From contig NZ_JAUAMC010000003.1 in assembly GCF_031010195.1 (NCBI RefSeq), positions 1-64,000 of the forward strand: a stretch of DNA of 64,000 bases. Reading direction: 5' to 3'. The translations under genes and the position numbers were made by a program. Shown piece by piece: positions 1-8,806 of this stretch. The stretch's first letter is position 1. Every line of letters starts with the position of its first letter. The notes beneath the pieces are model-generated. The model did not search any database and was not told the DNA's origin. It saw only the letters and a program-made list of their open reading frames with translations. Source of the stretch: Halomonas sp. SpR8 (GTDB taxonomy: Bacteria; Pseudomonadota; Gammaproteobacteria; Pseudomonadales; Halomonadaceae).

Positions 1-592
<592 letters not shown>

Positions 593-760
593 ACAATCAT
601 TGTGATCCTTACTCGTCATCCGAAGATAACAAAAGCGGATCAAACTTGGCTCAAGGTTCAAACGAATTCATTTCAATTTACATTGTCATGACCGCTTGCC
701 TTGATATTTGGTGATTTGTCACCAACGCCAGCAAGCGCCCACATGAATTACCTGATCAAA

Positions 761-773
761 TTGTTAAAGAGCT
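761..773 (-). promoter_or_regulatory. rrn leader boxA antitermination element
   Basis: Read on the minus strand this is AGCTCTTTAACAA, which matches the ribosomal boxA core (TGCTCTTTAACAA in E. coli) bound by NusB/S10 for rRNA antitermination. It lies in the ~245-nt leader between the rrn promoter and the 16S 5' end, where boxA is expected. Confidence 0.8.
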
Positions 774-843
774 GTTTCGCTGCGATGACTGCTTGAGCCA
801 CCTTACAAACCGTTGAACTGGCTTGCCTCAGCGAGGAAGGCGT

Positions 844-871
844 ATTCTACGCATTTCCTGGTGTTTGTCAA
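844..871 (-). promoter_or_regulatory. Sigma70 promoter of the rRNA operon
   Basis: On the minus strand a perfect -35 TTGACA (866-871) and a -10 TAGAAT (844-849) are separated by 16 nt. Transcription would begin near 837 and run through boxA into the 16S gene. The stretch 593-1145 otherwise holds only this leader and the terminator of the neighbouring gene; no protein gene is seen in it. Confidence 0.8.
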
Positions 872-1035
872 TCACTGTTTTTAGCGACTGAAGCGAGCGA
901 TACAGACTGCTCTAACCTCCTGACAAACCAAGGCTTTTACACCTTATGCACCGCTGGTAACGCTTGGCGTCCCCGGCAGCGGATGCGTACTTTAAGGCCT
1001 CACTATCAAGATAGCAAGTAAAAGAAGTTATTGCG

Positions 1036-1069
1036 TATAAAAAGCGGCAGAAGGTTGCCCTTCTGCCGC
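1036..1069 (-). terminator. Intrinsic terminator after the acyl-CoA dehydrogenase gene
   Basis: An 11-bp perfect GC-rich stem (GCGGCAGAAGG, 4-nt loop) at 1044-1069 is followed on the minus strand by TTTTTATA. It lies about 80 nt past the stop of the acyl-CoA dehydrogenase gene and insulates it from the co-oriented rrn promoter. Confidence 0.85.
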
Positions 1070-1145
1070 AAACCACCGATCAGAACGCCTGACCAGAGAG
1101 TGCCCGTTGGCGCAACTTACCTCACGCCATCAGTAGTCGACGCTT

Positions 1146-2951
1146 CTAAATCTCAAACCCCAAGCCAAAATCTTCGCTGGAGATAGCCATTAGGCTGGAA
1201 GCGCCGGATTGAATCATCTGCGCATGCGCCTTGGTACGCGGCAGTAACCGCTGGTAATAGAAGCGCGCAGTATTCAACTTAGCGGTGTAGAAGGCTTTAT
1301 CGTCACCCTCTAAAGAAGCAGACGCCTGTTTGGCCGCGCGGGCAAATAAGTATGCTAGCGTGACGTAGCCCGAATACATAAGGTAATCAACACTCGCCGC
1401 GCCTACTTCTTCGCGGTCTTGCATGGCCTTCATGCCTACCCCCATAGTCAGCTCGCCCCACTCTGCATTGAGCTTAGCCAGCGGCTCGACAAACTCTTTA
1501 AGTGCAGGGTTGTCGGCTTCAGCTTTACAGAACTTATGGATCTCTTTGGTGAAGACCTTCAGCGATTCACCCTGACTCATGAGTACTTTACGGCCCAGCA
1601 GATCAAGCGCCTGGATACCGGTAGTACCTTCATAAAGCCGGGTAATACGCGCATCGCGCACCAATTGCTCCATGCCCCACTCTTTAATGAAGCCATGACC
1701 GCCGTAAATCTGTACGCCCTCGTTGGTACTTTCAAAACCCACTTCGGTCAGGAAAGCTTTAACAATAGGCGTTAGCAAGCCAAGCAGAGTTTCAGCATGA
1801 TCGCGCTCCTCACCCGGCTCACCATGCTCAACCACGTCGAGCATTTGCGCAGCGTAAAGCACTAACATACGCCCACCTTCTGCAAAGGCTTTCTGGGTCA
1901 GCAGCATGCGGCGAACATCGGGATGCACAATAATCGGATCAGCGGGCTTTTCCGGTGCTTGCTTGCCGGACAAGCCTCGCATCTGTAGGCGGTCACGCGC
2001 ATAGCTGAGTGAATTCTGAAAACTGGCCTCAATCAAACCCAGCCCTTGAATGCCCACGCCGAGACGCGCTGCGTTCATCATAGTGAACATGCACGCCAGC
2101 CCTTTATTAGGCGGCCCCACCAAATAACCGGTTGCGCCATCGAAGTTCATCACGCAGGTGGCATTACCGTGAATGCCCATCTTGTGCTCAAGCGAGCCAC
2201 AGGTGACGCCATTGCGCTCACCCACATCGCCCTGAGCATTAGGTAAGAATTTAGGCACTACAAACAGCGATATACCTTTTGAGCCTTCTGGCGCATCCGG
2301 CAGCTTTGCCAACACCAAATGGACGATATTTTCAGCCAGATTATGCTCACCAGCGGAGATAAATATCTTCGTACCGGTAATCGCATAAGCGTCGCCATCG
2401 GCAGACACCGCTCGTGTCTTGATCAAACCGAGGTCAGTACCACAATGCGGCTCGGTGAGGCACATGGTGCCCGTCCATACCCCTTCAACCAGCTTGGTGA
2501 GGTAGGTCGCTTTTTGCTCGTCGGTGCCATGGTGCTTCAGCGCATCCGCCGCGCCATGAGAGAGCCCTGGGTACATGCCCCAGGCCAGGTTAGTCGCACA
2601 GATCATTTCCGACAGCAGCATCGCCAATGAAGGCGGCAGGCCCTGGCCACCATGGGCAGGATCGGCAGCCAGGCTCGGCCAGCCGCCTTCTACGTACTGC
2701 TGATAGGCCTCTTTAAAACCGTTAGGCGCTTTGACCTCGCCCCCTTCCAGTAGACAACCCTCTTCATCACCACTCTGATTGATCGGAAGCAATACGTCAC
2801 GGGCGAAGCGCGCACCCTCTTCTAGAATTGCGCTCACCACATCTGGCAATGCATCGTCACCACTGGGTAGACGCGCGTAATGGGCGGGGTAATCAAGCAT
2901 TTCGTCCATAACGAAACGCATATCACGAATGGGGGCCTGATAGCTGGGCAT
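1146..2951 (-). CDS. Acyl-CoA dehydrogenase, DmdC-like long form
   Basis: This 601-aa FAD-dependent acyl-CoA dehydrogenase introduces the alpha-beta double bond in fatty acyl-CoA or a related thioester. The protein shows the MTEP-like motif CLTEPHCGTDLG near 164-175, the IYGGHGF motif near 415, and the catalytic-base motif LYEGTTGIQ with Glu441. The ~600-aa length and C-terminal extension fit the family that includes 3-methylmercaptopropionyl-CoA dehydrogenase (DmdC), so the substrate is uncertain. The start is ATG 2951, preceded by AGGAG at 7-8 nt. An upstream in-frame start at 3017 would run through a 20-bp palindrome (3008-3027) and is rejected. The gene is monocistronic, with its own terminator and probable PsrA-type control. 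Confidence 0.9.
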   Translation of the reverse strand: MPSYQAPIRDMRFVMDEMLDYPAHYARLPSGDDALPDVVSAILEEGARFARDVLLPINQSGDEEGCLLEGGEVKAPNGFKEAYQQYVEGGWPSLAADPAHGGQGLPPSLAMLLSEMICATNLAWGMYPGLSHGAADALKHHGTDEQKATYLTKLVEGVWTGTMCLTEPHCGTDLGLIKTRAVSADGDAYAITGTKIFISAGEHNLAENIVHLVLAKLPDAPEGSKGISLFVVPKFLPNAQGDVGERNGVTCGSLEHKMGIHGNATCVMNFDGATGYLVGPPNKGLACMFTMMNAARLGVGIQGLGLIEASFQNSLSYARDRLQMRGLSGKQAPEKPADPIIVHPDVRRMLLTQKAFAEGGRMLVLYAAQMLDVVEHGEPGEERDHAETLLGLLTPIVKAFLTEVGFESTNEGVQIYGGHGFIKEWGMEQLVRDARITRLYEGTTGIQALDLLGRKVLMSQGESLKVFTKEIHKFCKAEADNPALKEFVEPLAKLNAEWGELTMGVGMKAMQDREEVGAASVDYLMYSGYVTLAYLFARAAKQASASLEGDDKAFYTAKLNTARFYYQRLLPRTKAHAQMIQSGASSLMAISSEDFGLGFEI

Positions 2952-3007
2952 CGCATTTCTCCTGAAATAGGGGGTTGGAAGCCAATCAGAGTATTTTGAC
3001 AGAAGGC

Positions 3008-3027
3008 TTTCAAACACGTGTTTGAAA
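3008..3027. promoter_or_regulatory. Candidate PsrA-type operator (perfect 20-bp palindrome)
   Basis: The half-site TTTCAAACAC and its exact reverse complement abut, giving the core CAAAC-ACGT-GTTTG. This fits the published PsrA consensus (C/G)AAAC-N2-4-GTTT(G/C) of pseudomonads, where PsrA controls beta-oxidation genes. It lies 57-76 nt upstream of the acyl-CoA dehydrogenase ATG, a plausible promoter position. No psrA gene lies in the window. Confidence 0.65.
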
Positions 3028-3127
3028 ATTAGCGCGGGCGCCCCTAAGAGTCAAGTGAGCGTTTGAATTTACCCTAAAAACACTCTAGAACTTTGGTCGC
3101 TGAGCCAATAACCCACTGATGCTAATA

Positions 3128-3160
3128 ATAAAAAACTCGCCAGCCAAAAGCCGACGAGTC
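3128..3160. terminator. Terminator after the SDR gene (possibly bidirectional)
   Basis: A 10-bp stem with two G-T pairs and a TTTT-type loop is followed on the minus strand by TTTTTTATTATTA, as expected after the SDR stop codon at 3194. The plus-strand side also runs into TTTTATTTT, so it could work both ways. Confidence 0.75.
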
Positions 3161-3193
3161 GTTTTATTTTGCTTCCTTCTACTTACCACCCAC

Positions 3194-3961
3194 TTACTGC
3201 ATGCGAATGCCGCCATCCAAACGGATCAACTCACCGTTAAGCATGGGATTGGTAATAATCTGCTCGGCGAGTTGCGCAAACTCATCCGGCTTACCCAACC
3301 GCTTAGGAAAAGGCACTGCGGCCGCTAGTGCCTGGGCAGCCTCATCGGGAATTTCGCTCATCATCGGCGTTTCAAAAACGCCCGGCGCAATGGCCATAAC
3401 CCGAATAGCATGCCGGGACAGCTCACGGGCAGCGGGAAGACTCATACCCACAACACCCGCTTTAGAGGCACTGTAGGCACACTGCCCTACCTGGCCATCA
3501 AAAGCGGCGATAGAAGCGGTATTAATGATCACCCCACGCTCGCCATTCTCATTAGGCGCATTTTTAGCCATCGCGGCAGCCGCAAGTCGCATAACGTTAA
3601 AAGTGCCGATCAGGTTGATATTGATCGTTTTAGCGTAGCTGTCTAAATCCGCCGGGTTACCCTCACGATCCACCAACTTGGCCACACTGACCACGCCTGC
3701 GCAGTGAACTACCCCCGAAAGCCCACGATCGCCACCCAGCGCTACCGCTTTATCGACCGCCTGCTGCATTTGTTCAGCTGAGGTGATATCCGCCAGGCAC
3801 GCTTGAGCCTGCCCCCCCAACTGCTCAGCATGGGTTTTGACACTGTCATTTAGGTCGCATAAAACGACGCGAGCACCCGCCGCGACTAACCGCTCTGCGG
3901 TTGCTGCCCCAAGCCCCGAAGCAGCACCGGTAATTAAAAACGTACTCTCCTTAACCTGCAT
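3194..3961 (-). CDS. SDR-family 3-hydroxyacyl-CoA dehydrogenase
   Basis: This 255-aa short-chain dehydrogenase has the nucleotide-binding TGAASGLG at 11-18, the HCAG motif near 86-89 and the catalytic set Ser150, Tyr163, Lys167 (YSASK). The N-terminal sequence and the PxRLGxPDEF motif near the C-terminus resemble type-10 17beta-HSD / 3-hydroxy-2-methylbutyryl-CoA dehydrogenases, which oxidise 3-hydroxyacyl-CoA with NAD+. The start ATG 3961 has AGGGA upstream. It lies 39 nt downstream of the acyl-CoA synthetase on the same strand and the two are probably cotranscribed. A role in short- or branched-chain acyl-CoA catabolism is inferred from this pairing. Confidence 0.85.
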   Translation of the reverse strand: MQVKESTFLITGAASGLGAATAERLVAAGARVVLCDLNDSVKTHAEQLGGQAQACLADITSAEQMQQAVDKAVALGGDRGLSGVVHCAGVVSVAKLVDREGNPADLDSYAKTININLIGTFNVMRLAAAAMAKNAPNENGERGVIINTASIAAFDGQVGQCAYSASKAGVVGMSLPAARELSRHAIRVMAIAPGVFETPMMSEIPDEAAQALAAAVPFPKRLGKPDEFAQLAEQIITNPMLNGELIRLDGGIRMQ

Positions 3962-4000
3962 AACCGTATTCCCTGTGGTTGTTGTGGATGGCTGTTATAT

Positions 4001-5671
4001 TTACTTGGCAGCCTTGGCTTCTTCTACCGCCTGGGCGCGCAATTTAAAGCGCTGAATCTTGCCGCTGGGGGTTTTAGGCAGCTCCTCGACAAACTCAATA
4101 ATGCGCGGGAAAGCGTGGGTTGATAGCCGCTCCCGCACCCGCTGCTTAATCTCATCAGCCAGCTCGTCACTCGCCTCGTAGCCTTCGCGCAGCACGATAT
4201 AGGATTTGATCACCTCACCGCGGATCTCATCGGGCTGCCCTACCGCCGCTGATTCAGCGACGGCAGGGTGTGTCATCACACTGTTTTCGACATCCGTTGG
4301 CCCCACCCGGTAACCCGCCGTGGTAATAATATCGTCGTCGCGGCCGGCAAACTGAAAGGTGCCATCTTCATTACGGATCACCACGTCGCCCGTTAGGTAA
4401 TAACCTTCTACGAAGGGGTTCTTCTCTTGCCAGGTATAGCCCTGGAAGAAGTGCGCTGGTGAATTTTTGATATCCACAGCAAGGACTCCCGGCTCCCCGG
4501 CGGGCAGCTCGTGATACTCCGCGTCCAAAATCGCCAGGCGATAACCCGGCATCGGCACGCCCATTGCGCCCACATGCTTGAGGTGATCAAGGGCGTGGTG
4601 GTTATTGCACGTCATGCCGGTTTCAGTTTGGCCGTAGTGATCCATAACCGGGCAGCCCAGCGACTTTTCCACCCAGGTCACCACTTCCGTGTTTAGAGGC
4701 TCACCCGCCGAACTAGCCGCACGCAGCTCGAGGGTTTCATGGGCATCATCAAACAGGCCGGATGCCTTCATCAGCCGGTAAGCAGTCGGCGCAGCGGCAA
4801 AATTAGTGATGTGGTGGCGCTTCATAAACGCCAGCGCCCCTTCGGCGCTAAACCCTGCCTCGCAAAAATGCGTCGTCACACCGAGCAACAGTGGCCCGGT
4901 GATCGCATAGTAAAGGCCATAGGCCCAGCCAGGATCGGCCATATTCCAGAAACGGTCGTCATCACGCAGGTCAATGGCCAGCTCCATATAGATCGCAAAA
5001 GCGGTCATACCCGCCAACGGAACGGCAACACCTTTGGGCTTACCCACGGTACCGGAGGTGAACATTTGCAGAAATGGCTCTTCGGGTGAGAGCCGCGGCG
5101 GCGTGTCGCTCATTGACGTGTACGTCAATGCTGCCTGCCAGTCGCGATCATTGGCGTGCTCGCTGGTTGCCCCTCCTACCGCCAGCACTGGCGGGCACTG
5201 GCTAAGGCCATCAAACTTATAGCGGTTAGCGTGATCAGTAATCACCAACCTGGTATCCGCTCGCCCCAGCCGATAGTCCACCGCATCGGGCCCAAAAGCC
5301 GTAAACAGTGGCTGATAAACCGCGCCAATACGCCATGTGGCGAGCACTGCAATCAACAGCTGCGGTGTCCGCGGCAACATGCAGGCAATGCGGTCGCCTT
5401 TACCCAACCCTTGGGATACAAACCACCCCGCCAGCTTCGCGCTCTGCTCATCAAGCTCGGCGTAGGTCAGGGTATGCATGTTGCCTTCGGTGTCTTCCTG
5501 CACCAGCGCCAACACCTCGCCACGCCCTTCACGCACATGACGCCCACAGCAGGCTTCATAGGCATTCAGCAAGCCATCCTGCTGGTCATCCAGACGGGCG
5601 ATAACGCTATCCACGGAAAAATCATTGAGGTAGTGGTGGTAGTCAGGCAGTGATTGTGATGTCGCTGTCAT
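4001..5671 (-). CDS. AMP-binding acyl-CoA synthetase
   Basis: This 556-aa member of the adenylate-forming superfamily activates a carboxylic acid to its CoA thioester with ATP. The P-loop TSGTVGKPKG is at 205-214, the YGQTETG motif is present mid-protein, and the catalytic lysine lies in KTPSGKIQR near the C-terminus. Overall it resembles medium-chain or acetyl-CoA-synthetase-like ligases; the precise acid cannot be told. The start ATG 5671 has AGAGAG upstream. It is the first gene of a two-gene unit with the SDR gene, and a MerR/LiuR-like operator sits in its promoter region. Confidence 0.87.
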   Translation of the reverse strand: MTATSQSLPDYHHYLNDFSVDSVIARLDDQQDGLLNAYEACCGRHVREGRGEVLALVQEDTEGNMHTLTYAELDEQSAKLAGWFVSQGLGKGDRIACMLPRTPQLLIAVLATWRIGAVYQPLFTAFGPDAVDYRLGRADTRLVITDHANRYKFDGLSQCPPVLAVGGATSEHANDRDWQAALTYTSMSDTPPRLSPEEPFLQMFTSGTVGKPKGVAVPLAGMTAFAIYMELAIDLRDDDRFWNMADPGWAYGLYYAITGPLLLGVTTHFCEAGFSAEGALAFMKRHHITNFAAAPTAYRLMKASGLFDDAHETLELRAASSAGEPLNTEVVTWVEKSLGCPVMDHYGQTETGMTCNNHHALDHLKHVGAMGVPMPGYRLAILDAEYHELPAGEPGVLAVDIKNSPAHFFQGYTWQEKNPFVEGYYLTGDVVIRNEDGTFQFAGRDDDIITTAGYRVGPTDVENSVMTHPAVAESAAVGQPDEIRGEVIKSYIVLREGYEASDELADEIKQRVRERLSTHAFPRIIEFVEELPKTPSGKIQRFKLRAQAVEEAKAAK

Positions 5672-5730
5672 GATGGCTCTCTTGTGTTATTGGAAATGAG
5701 CTCGTAGTGAGAATAGGCGCCAGCAGTGTT

Positions 5731-5760
5731 GTTATATTTAGCTGTTGACGTTAACGTAAG
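5731..5760 (-). promoter_or_regulatory. Candidate promoter with LiuR-like (MerR-family) operator
   Basis: The palindrome ACGTTAACGT at 5748-5757, extended as TTGACGTTAACGTAAG, resembles sites described for the MerR-family regulator LiuR of branched-chain and fatty acid catabolism. On the minus strand a weak -35 (CTTACG, 5755-5760) and a -10 (TATAAC, 5731-5736) are 18 nt apart. The palindrome therefore sits within the stretched spacer typical of MerR-activated promoters. The site is ~60 nt upstream of the acyl-CoA synthetase start. No MerR gene lies nearby. Confidence 0.5.
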
Positions 5761-5860
5761 CTTAAAGATAAGAGCAACGCTAAAAGTAATCGGCGCAGAG
5801 AGCAAGCACTGTTATAAATTGTCGCGCTAGACGTTAGTCGAAGTCGCCGTTATCGAGGCA

Positions 5861-6439
5861 TCAAGCAGAGGTAGGCATAATCATGGCAACAAGCTCATCA
5901 GCGAGGTCATCGGGCGAACGTGGGCCGTTGGGGTCGTACCAGCGAACCGTCCAGTTTAGCGCCCCCAGCACAAACCGTGAGACAAGAAAGCGGTCACCAT
6001 GGATCAACCCCGCTTCCAATGCATCGTCAATAACCGCGACCCATAGCGCCTCGTAAGCATCACGTAGGTGGCTCAAATGGGCGCTGGCCGTAGGGTCGAG
6101 CCGGCGCCACTCGAACAGTGCCACCACATGGGCATTGCGATCGGTAAACAGGGTTTCCAAATGAGCACGGGCCATAGCGCGCAGGCGTACTTCAGGATCT
6201 TCAGCACACTCATCCAAGGCTTTGCGCGCAATCACCAAGGCATTTTGAGTGCCCTCTTCGATGACCGCCGCGAGGATTTCCTGCTTATCTTTAAAATGGT
6301 GGAACAAGCTACCGGACTTGATGCCCATTTCCTGCGCCAGCATGCGCACCGTTGTGCGGTCAAAGCCCTCTTGGACGAATAGCTGGGCAGCGAGGCGCGT
6401 CAATTCCTTGCGGCGAGGAGATGCATTCATTACATTCAT
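5861..6439 (-). CDS. TetR/AcrR-family transcriptional regulator
   Basis: A TetR-type repressor of ~192 aa. The N-terminal helix-turn-helix reads FDRTTVRMLAQEMGIKSGSLFHHF, and the rest is a helical ligand-binding domain. Start codons at 6439 and 6430 are both possible and neither has a strong Shine-Dalgarno; a longer frame to 6502 lacks family similarity at its N-terminus. It is divergent from the thiolase gene (118 nt between starts) and lies upstream of the acyl-CoA synthetase/SDR pair. Control of these acyl-CoA genes in response to an acyl-CoA ligand is an inference from location. Confidence 0.88.
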   Translation of the reverse strand: MNVMNASPRRKELTRLAAQLFVQEGFDRTTVRMLAQEMGIKSGSLFHHFKDKQEILAAVIEEGTQNALVIARKALDECAEDPEVRLRAMARAHLETLFTDRNAHVVALFEWRRLDPTASAHLSHLRDAYEALWVAVIDDALEAGLIHGDRFLVSRFVLGALNWTVRWYDPNGPRSPDDLADELVAMIMPTSA

Positions 6440-6447
6440 GTCGTTTA

Positions 6448-6462
6448 CACTAGCGCTTGCTC
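6448..6462. promoter_or_regulatory. Possible TetR operator in the tetR/thiolase intergenic region
   Basis: CACTAGCGCTTGCTC contains the palindromic core AGCGCT and directly precedes the tetR start. A similar sequence, GAGCAAGCACTG, occurs at 5800-5811 between tetR and the acyl-CoA synthetase. Such AGC-rich palindromes are common for TetR regulators, but the dyad is short and imperfect, so this is tentative. Confidence 0.3.
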
Positions 6463-6556
6463 GGTTACTCTGGAGAAAACCACAGCACCGCCTACGGGTC
6501 AACGTATCACCGACTACTCGGCATGATAATCACAATAAACATGAAGGAGATTGGCC

Positions 6557-7744
6557 ATGAGTAACCCCACTGATGTTGTATTTCTGGCTGCCAAACGCAC
6601 GCCGATGGGCGGCATGATGGGCAGCCTGGCGAGCATGACAGCGCCCGAGCTTGGCGCGGTCGCCATCAAAGCAGCGATTGAAGCGTCAGGCATTGACCCT
6701 GCTGCCATCAATGAAGGCATTATGGGCTGTGTACTGCCTGCCGGCGTTAAACAGGGCCCAGCACGTCAGGCAATGCGTCAGGCGGGTATTCCTGATGCCA
6801 ATGGTGCCACCACGATTAACAAGCTATGCGGTTCGGGCATGAAAGCCTCTATGCTTGCCCACGACTTAATCAAGGCAGGCAGTGGCGATGTTTTGCTGGC
6901 TGGCGGTATGGAGTCCATGTCTAATGCCCCCCACATGCTGACCAAGGCACGCGGCGGCTACCGATTGGGGCACGGCGAGCTGAAAGACCATATGTTTTTG
7001 GATGGGCTGGAAGATGCCGAAACGGGCAAACTAATGGGCGTGTTTGCCCAGGATGTGGCCTCGGATCGCGGTTATACCCGCGAGCGCCTGGATGACTTTG
7101 CCATAGCCTCCCTTGAGCGCGCCATGGCCGCTACTAACGCAGGCCACTTAAGCACCGAGATGGCACCCGTTATGGTCACCTCTCGCCAGGGTGAAACCCT
7201 GGTCGAGCATGATGAACAGCCCTTCCAAGCCAAACTCGATAAAATCCGCCAGCTTCGCCCTGCTTTTGCCAAAGACGGAACGATTACCGCCGCCAATGCC
7301 AGCTCAATTTCCGACGGCGCTTCGGCACTTATCCTGGCCAGCCAAACAGCAGCCGATCAGCACGGTATTAAGCCACTTGCGCGCATGCTGGGTCACTCGA
7401 CACACTCTCGCCATCCTAGCGAGTTCACCATCGCGCCGGTGGGGGCGATTGAGAAGCTGATGAAAAAGCTCGGCTGGGGCGTTAATGACGTCGATCTATT
7501 CGAAATTAACGAAGCCTTCGCTGTGGTGACACTGATGGCCATGGATGACTTGGGCCTGCCCCATGACAAGGTCAATGTGTTTGGTGGCGCCTGCGCCCAA
7601 GGCCATCCGATTGGCTCCACCGGCTCGCGCATTATCGCCACGCTTATTCATGCCCTGCGCACTAAAGGCGGCAAACGCGGCATTGCCAGCCTATGTATTG
7701 GCGGCGGTGAAGCGACGGCCGTAGCCGTCGAGCTAATCGACTAA
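6557..7744 (+). CDS. Acetyl-CoA C-acetyltransferase (thiolase)
   Basis: This 395-aa thiolase II-type enzyme condenses or cleaves acetoacetyl-CoA and related 3-ketoacyl-CoAs. The acylated cysteine is Cys91 in NKLCGSGMKA; the histidine motif GHPIGSTGSR and the C-terminal base Cys380 in CIGGGEA are all present. The start ATG 6557 has AAGGAG 7 nt upstream; an in-frame TTG at 6551 lies inside that site's spacing and is unlikely. It is divergent from the TetR gene. In Halomonas such enzymes may serve beta-oxidation, ketogenic amino acid breakdown or PHB synthesis; no other PHB gene is adjacent. Confidence 0.92.
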   Translation: MSNPTDVVFLAAKRTPMGGMMGSLASMTAPELGAVAIKAAIEASGIDPAAINEGIMGCVLPAGVKQGPARQAMRQAGIPDANGATTINKLCGSGMKASMLAHDLIKAGSGDVLLAGGMESMSNAPHMLTKARGGYRLGHGELKDHMFLDGLEDAETGKLMGVFAQDVASDRGYTRERLDDFAIASLERAMAATNAGHLSTEMAPVMVTSRQGETLVEHDEQPFQAKLDKIRQLRPAFAKDGTITAANASSISDGASALILASQTAADQHGIKPLARMLGHSTHSRHPSEFTIAPVGAIEKLMKKLGWGVNDVDLFEINEAFAVVTLMAMDDLGLPHDKVNVFGGACAQGHPIGSTGSRIIATLIHALRTKGGKRGIASLCIGGGEATAVAVELID

Positions 7745-7778
7745 TCGCGCTCTGTAGCGATAGAACCTCTCTGGCACA

Positions 7779-7807
7779 CGCCCTGGCACTGTTACCGAGC
7801 CAGGGCG
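7779..7807 (+). terminator. Hairpin after the thiolase gene, possible terminator
   Basis: A perfect 9-bp stem CGCCCTGGC / GCCAGGGCG with an 11-nt loop begins 34 nt after the thiolase stop. There is no good U-tract, so it may be a weak or factor-assisted terminator or an mRNA-stabilising hairpin. Confidence 0.4.
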
Positions 7808-7885
7808 CTTAGCCACAACTTAGCCAAACAGCCGCAAACAACCAACCAAGCCCCAGCATAAGAATAGACCAGCGATGAAACTCCA

Positions 7886-8128
7886 TCAGCATCCCCAGCT
7901 GGCGAGCCAATCGATACTGAACACGGCGCGTCGCGCCACGATCAACATCATCAGCAGAACGCCTGCCAGCGCCTGAGCCGCCCAGCCCATTTCACTTAAC
8001 GACTGAGGCTGCAGCCACCACAAAACGCCCCATAGGCCGCTCATCGTCAGCAGCATCGGGTCGTTAAGTAAACGCTGAAAAATGAAATAGATCGGTGGCG
8101 CTAACCTTTTTATCGCTAGCAAATACAT
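7886..8128 (-). CDS. Small hypothetical membrane protein
   Basis: An 80-aa open frame with two hydrophobic stretches (about 26-41 and 48-65) and a positively charged N-terminus, which would fit a two-helix inner-membrane protein. The ATG at 8128 follows AGAGAG by 2 nt. I do not recognise a family. It lies alone between the thiolase and arsenate reductase genes. It may be a real small gene or chance; no homologue can be named. Confidence 0.4.
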   Translation of the reverse strand: MYLLAIKRLAPPIYFIFQRLLNDPMLLTMSGLWGVLWWLQPQSLSEMGWAAQALAGVLLMMLIVARRAVFSIDWLASWGC

Positions 8129-8241
8129 GTCTCTCTAAGAAAACAGCATAATAGCGCCGGATTCCTATCAGGTCATGACTAACTTCATGCTTTCAGAGTG
8201 CGATATATAGAATCTTGCCTAATATAACCCCCTCCTAGCCA

Positions 8242-8655
8242 TTAACCAGCCTGGTGAAGGGAGAGCCAGAGCTGCAGGCGCCGTCGAATTTCTAATAGCG
8301 CCTGTTCGTAAGCATCCGGCTTGCCAATCAAGCGTGGGTCTCGAATATCCCAAAACAGCACTTCCCCCGCCTGCCCTTGCCAATCGCGACAGGCCTGCTG
8401 GGCCTTATCACACAGAACGATAACGTAATCGAACGACATGTTTTCAAACTCATCCAGCGACTTGCTGTGGAGACCCTCTTTTGAAAGCCCTTGCTTAGTG
8501 AGCGCTTCAAGGGTCAATGCATGGGGCTCGTCAGGCTCAGAACCGGCACTAAACGCTTCAAAACGATCATCTGCCATATGACGAAGCAGCGCCTCCCCCA
8601 TTAGAGATCGAGCAGAGTTAGCATTGCAGAGAAACAACACGCGGCGCTTGGTCAT
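8242..8655 (-). CDS. arsC: Arsenate reductase, low-MW phosphatase fold (thioredoxin type)
   Basis: This 137-aa enzyme reduces arsenate to arsenite. It has the phosphatase-like loop CNANSARS with Cys10 and Arg16, and a second cysteine pair Cys82/Cys89 in LCDKAQQAC. That is the Cys10-82-89 triad of the S. aureus ArsC type, which relays electrons to thioredoxin. The start ATG 8655 (MTKRRV) follows AGAGG by ~10 nt; a longer frame to 8691 is unlikely. It is divergent from arsH, and the shared 151-nt intergenic region holds an ArsR-like operator. A close paralogue lies at 20513-20941. Confidence 0.93.
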   Translation of the reverse strand: MTKRRVLFLCNANSARSLMGEALLRHMADDRFEAFSAGSEPDEPHALTLEALTKQGLSKEGLHSKSLDEFENMSFDYVIVLCDKAQQACRDWQGQAGEVLFWDIRDPRLIGKPDAYEQALLEIRRRLQLWLSLHQAG

Positions 8656-8742
8656 AAATAAACAGCCTCTTATGTATTCAGTGGCTGTCACTCTACGCCG
8701 GGATCATGACGGCAATATTGCAGACAAGATGTTGCTCTAGAA

Positions 8743-8762
8743 ATATACGAAAAAACATATAT
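8743..8762. promoter_or_regulatory. ArsR-like operator, arsC1/arsH intergenic (copy 1)
   Basis: ATATACG-AAAAAA-CATATAT is an inverted repeat of 7-nt arms with a 6-nt spacer and one mismatched pair. It sits between divergent arsC1 and arsH, 44 nt before the arsH ATG. Near-identical sites occur before aioB (12325-12344) and arsC2 (20955-20974). ArsR/SmtB dimers bind such imperfect dyads. Confidence 0.65.
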
Positions 8763-8806
8763 GATGGAGCCATTAACATAAGACGGCTCAAAACTGGGAG
8801 ACCGCG

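Noticed and set aside
5156-5653. Long plus-strand frame of 165 codons opposite the acyl-CoA synthetase
   Set aside because: It is the antisense shadow of a gene with intact family motifs; high-GC coding bias creates such frames.
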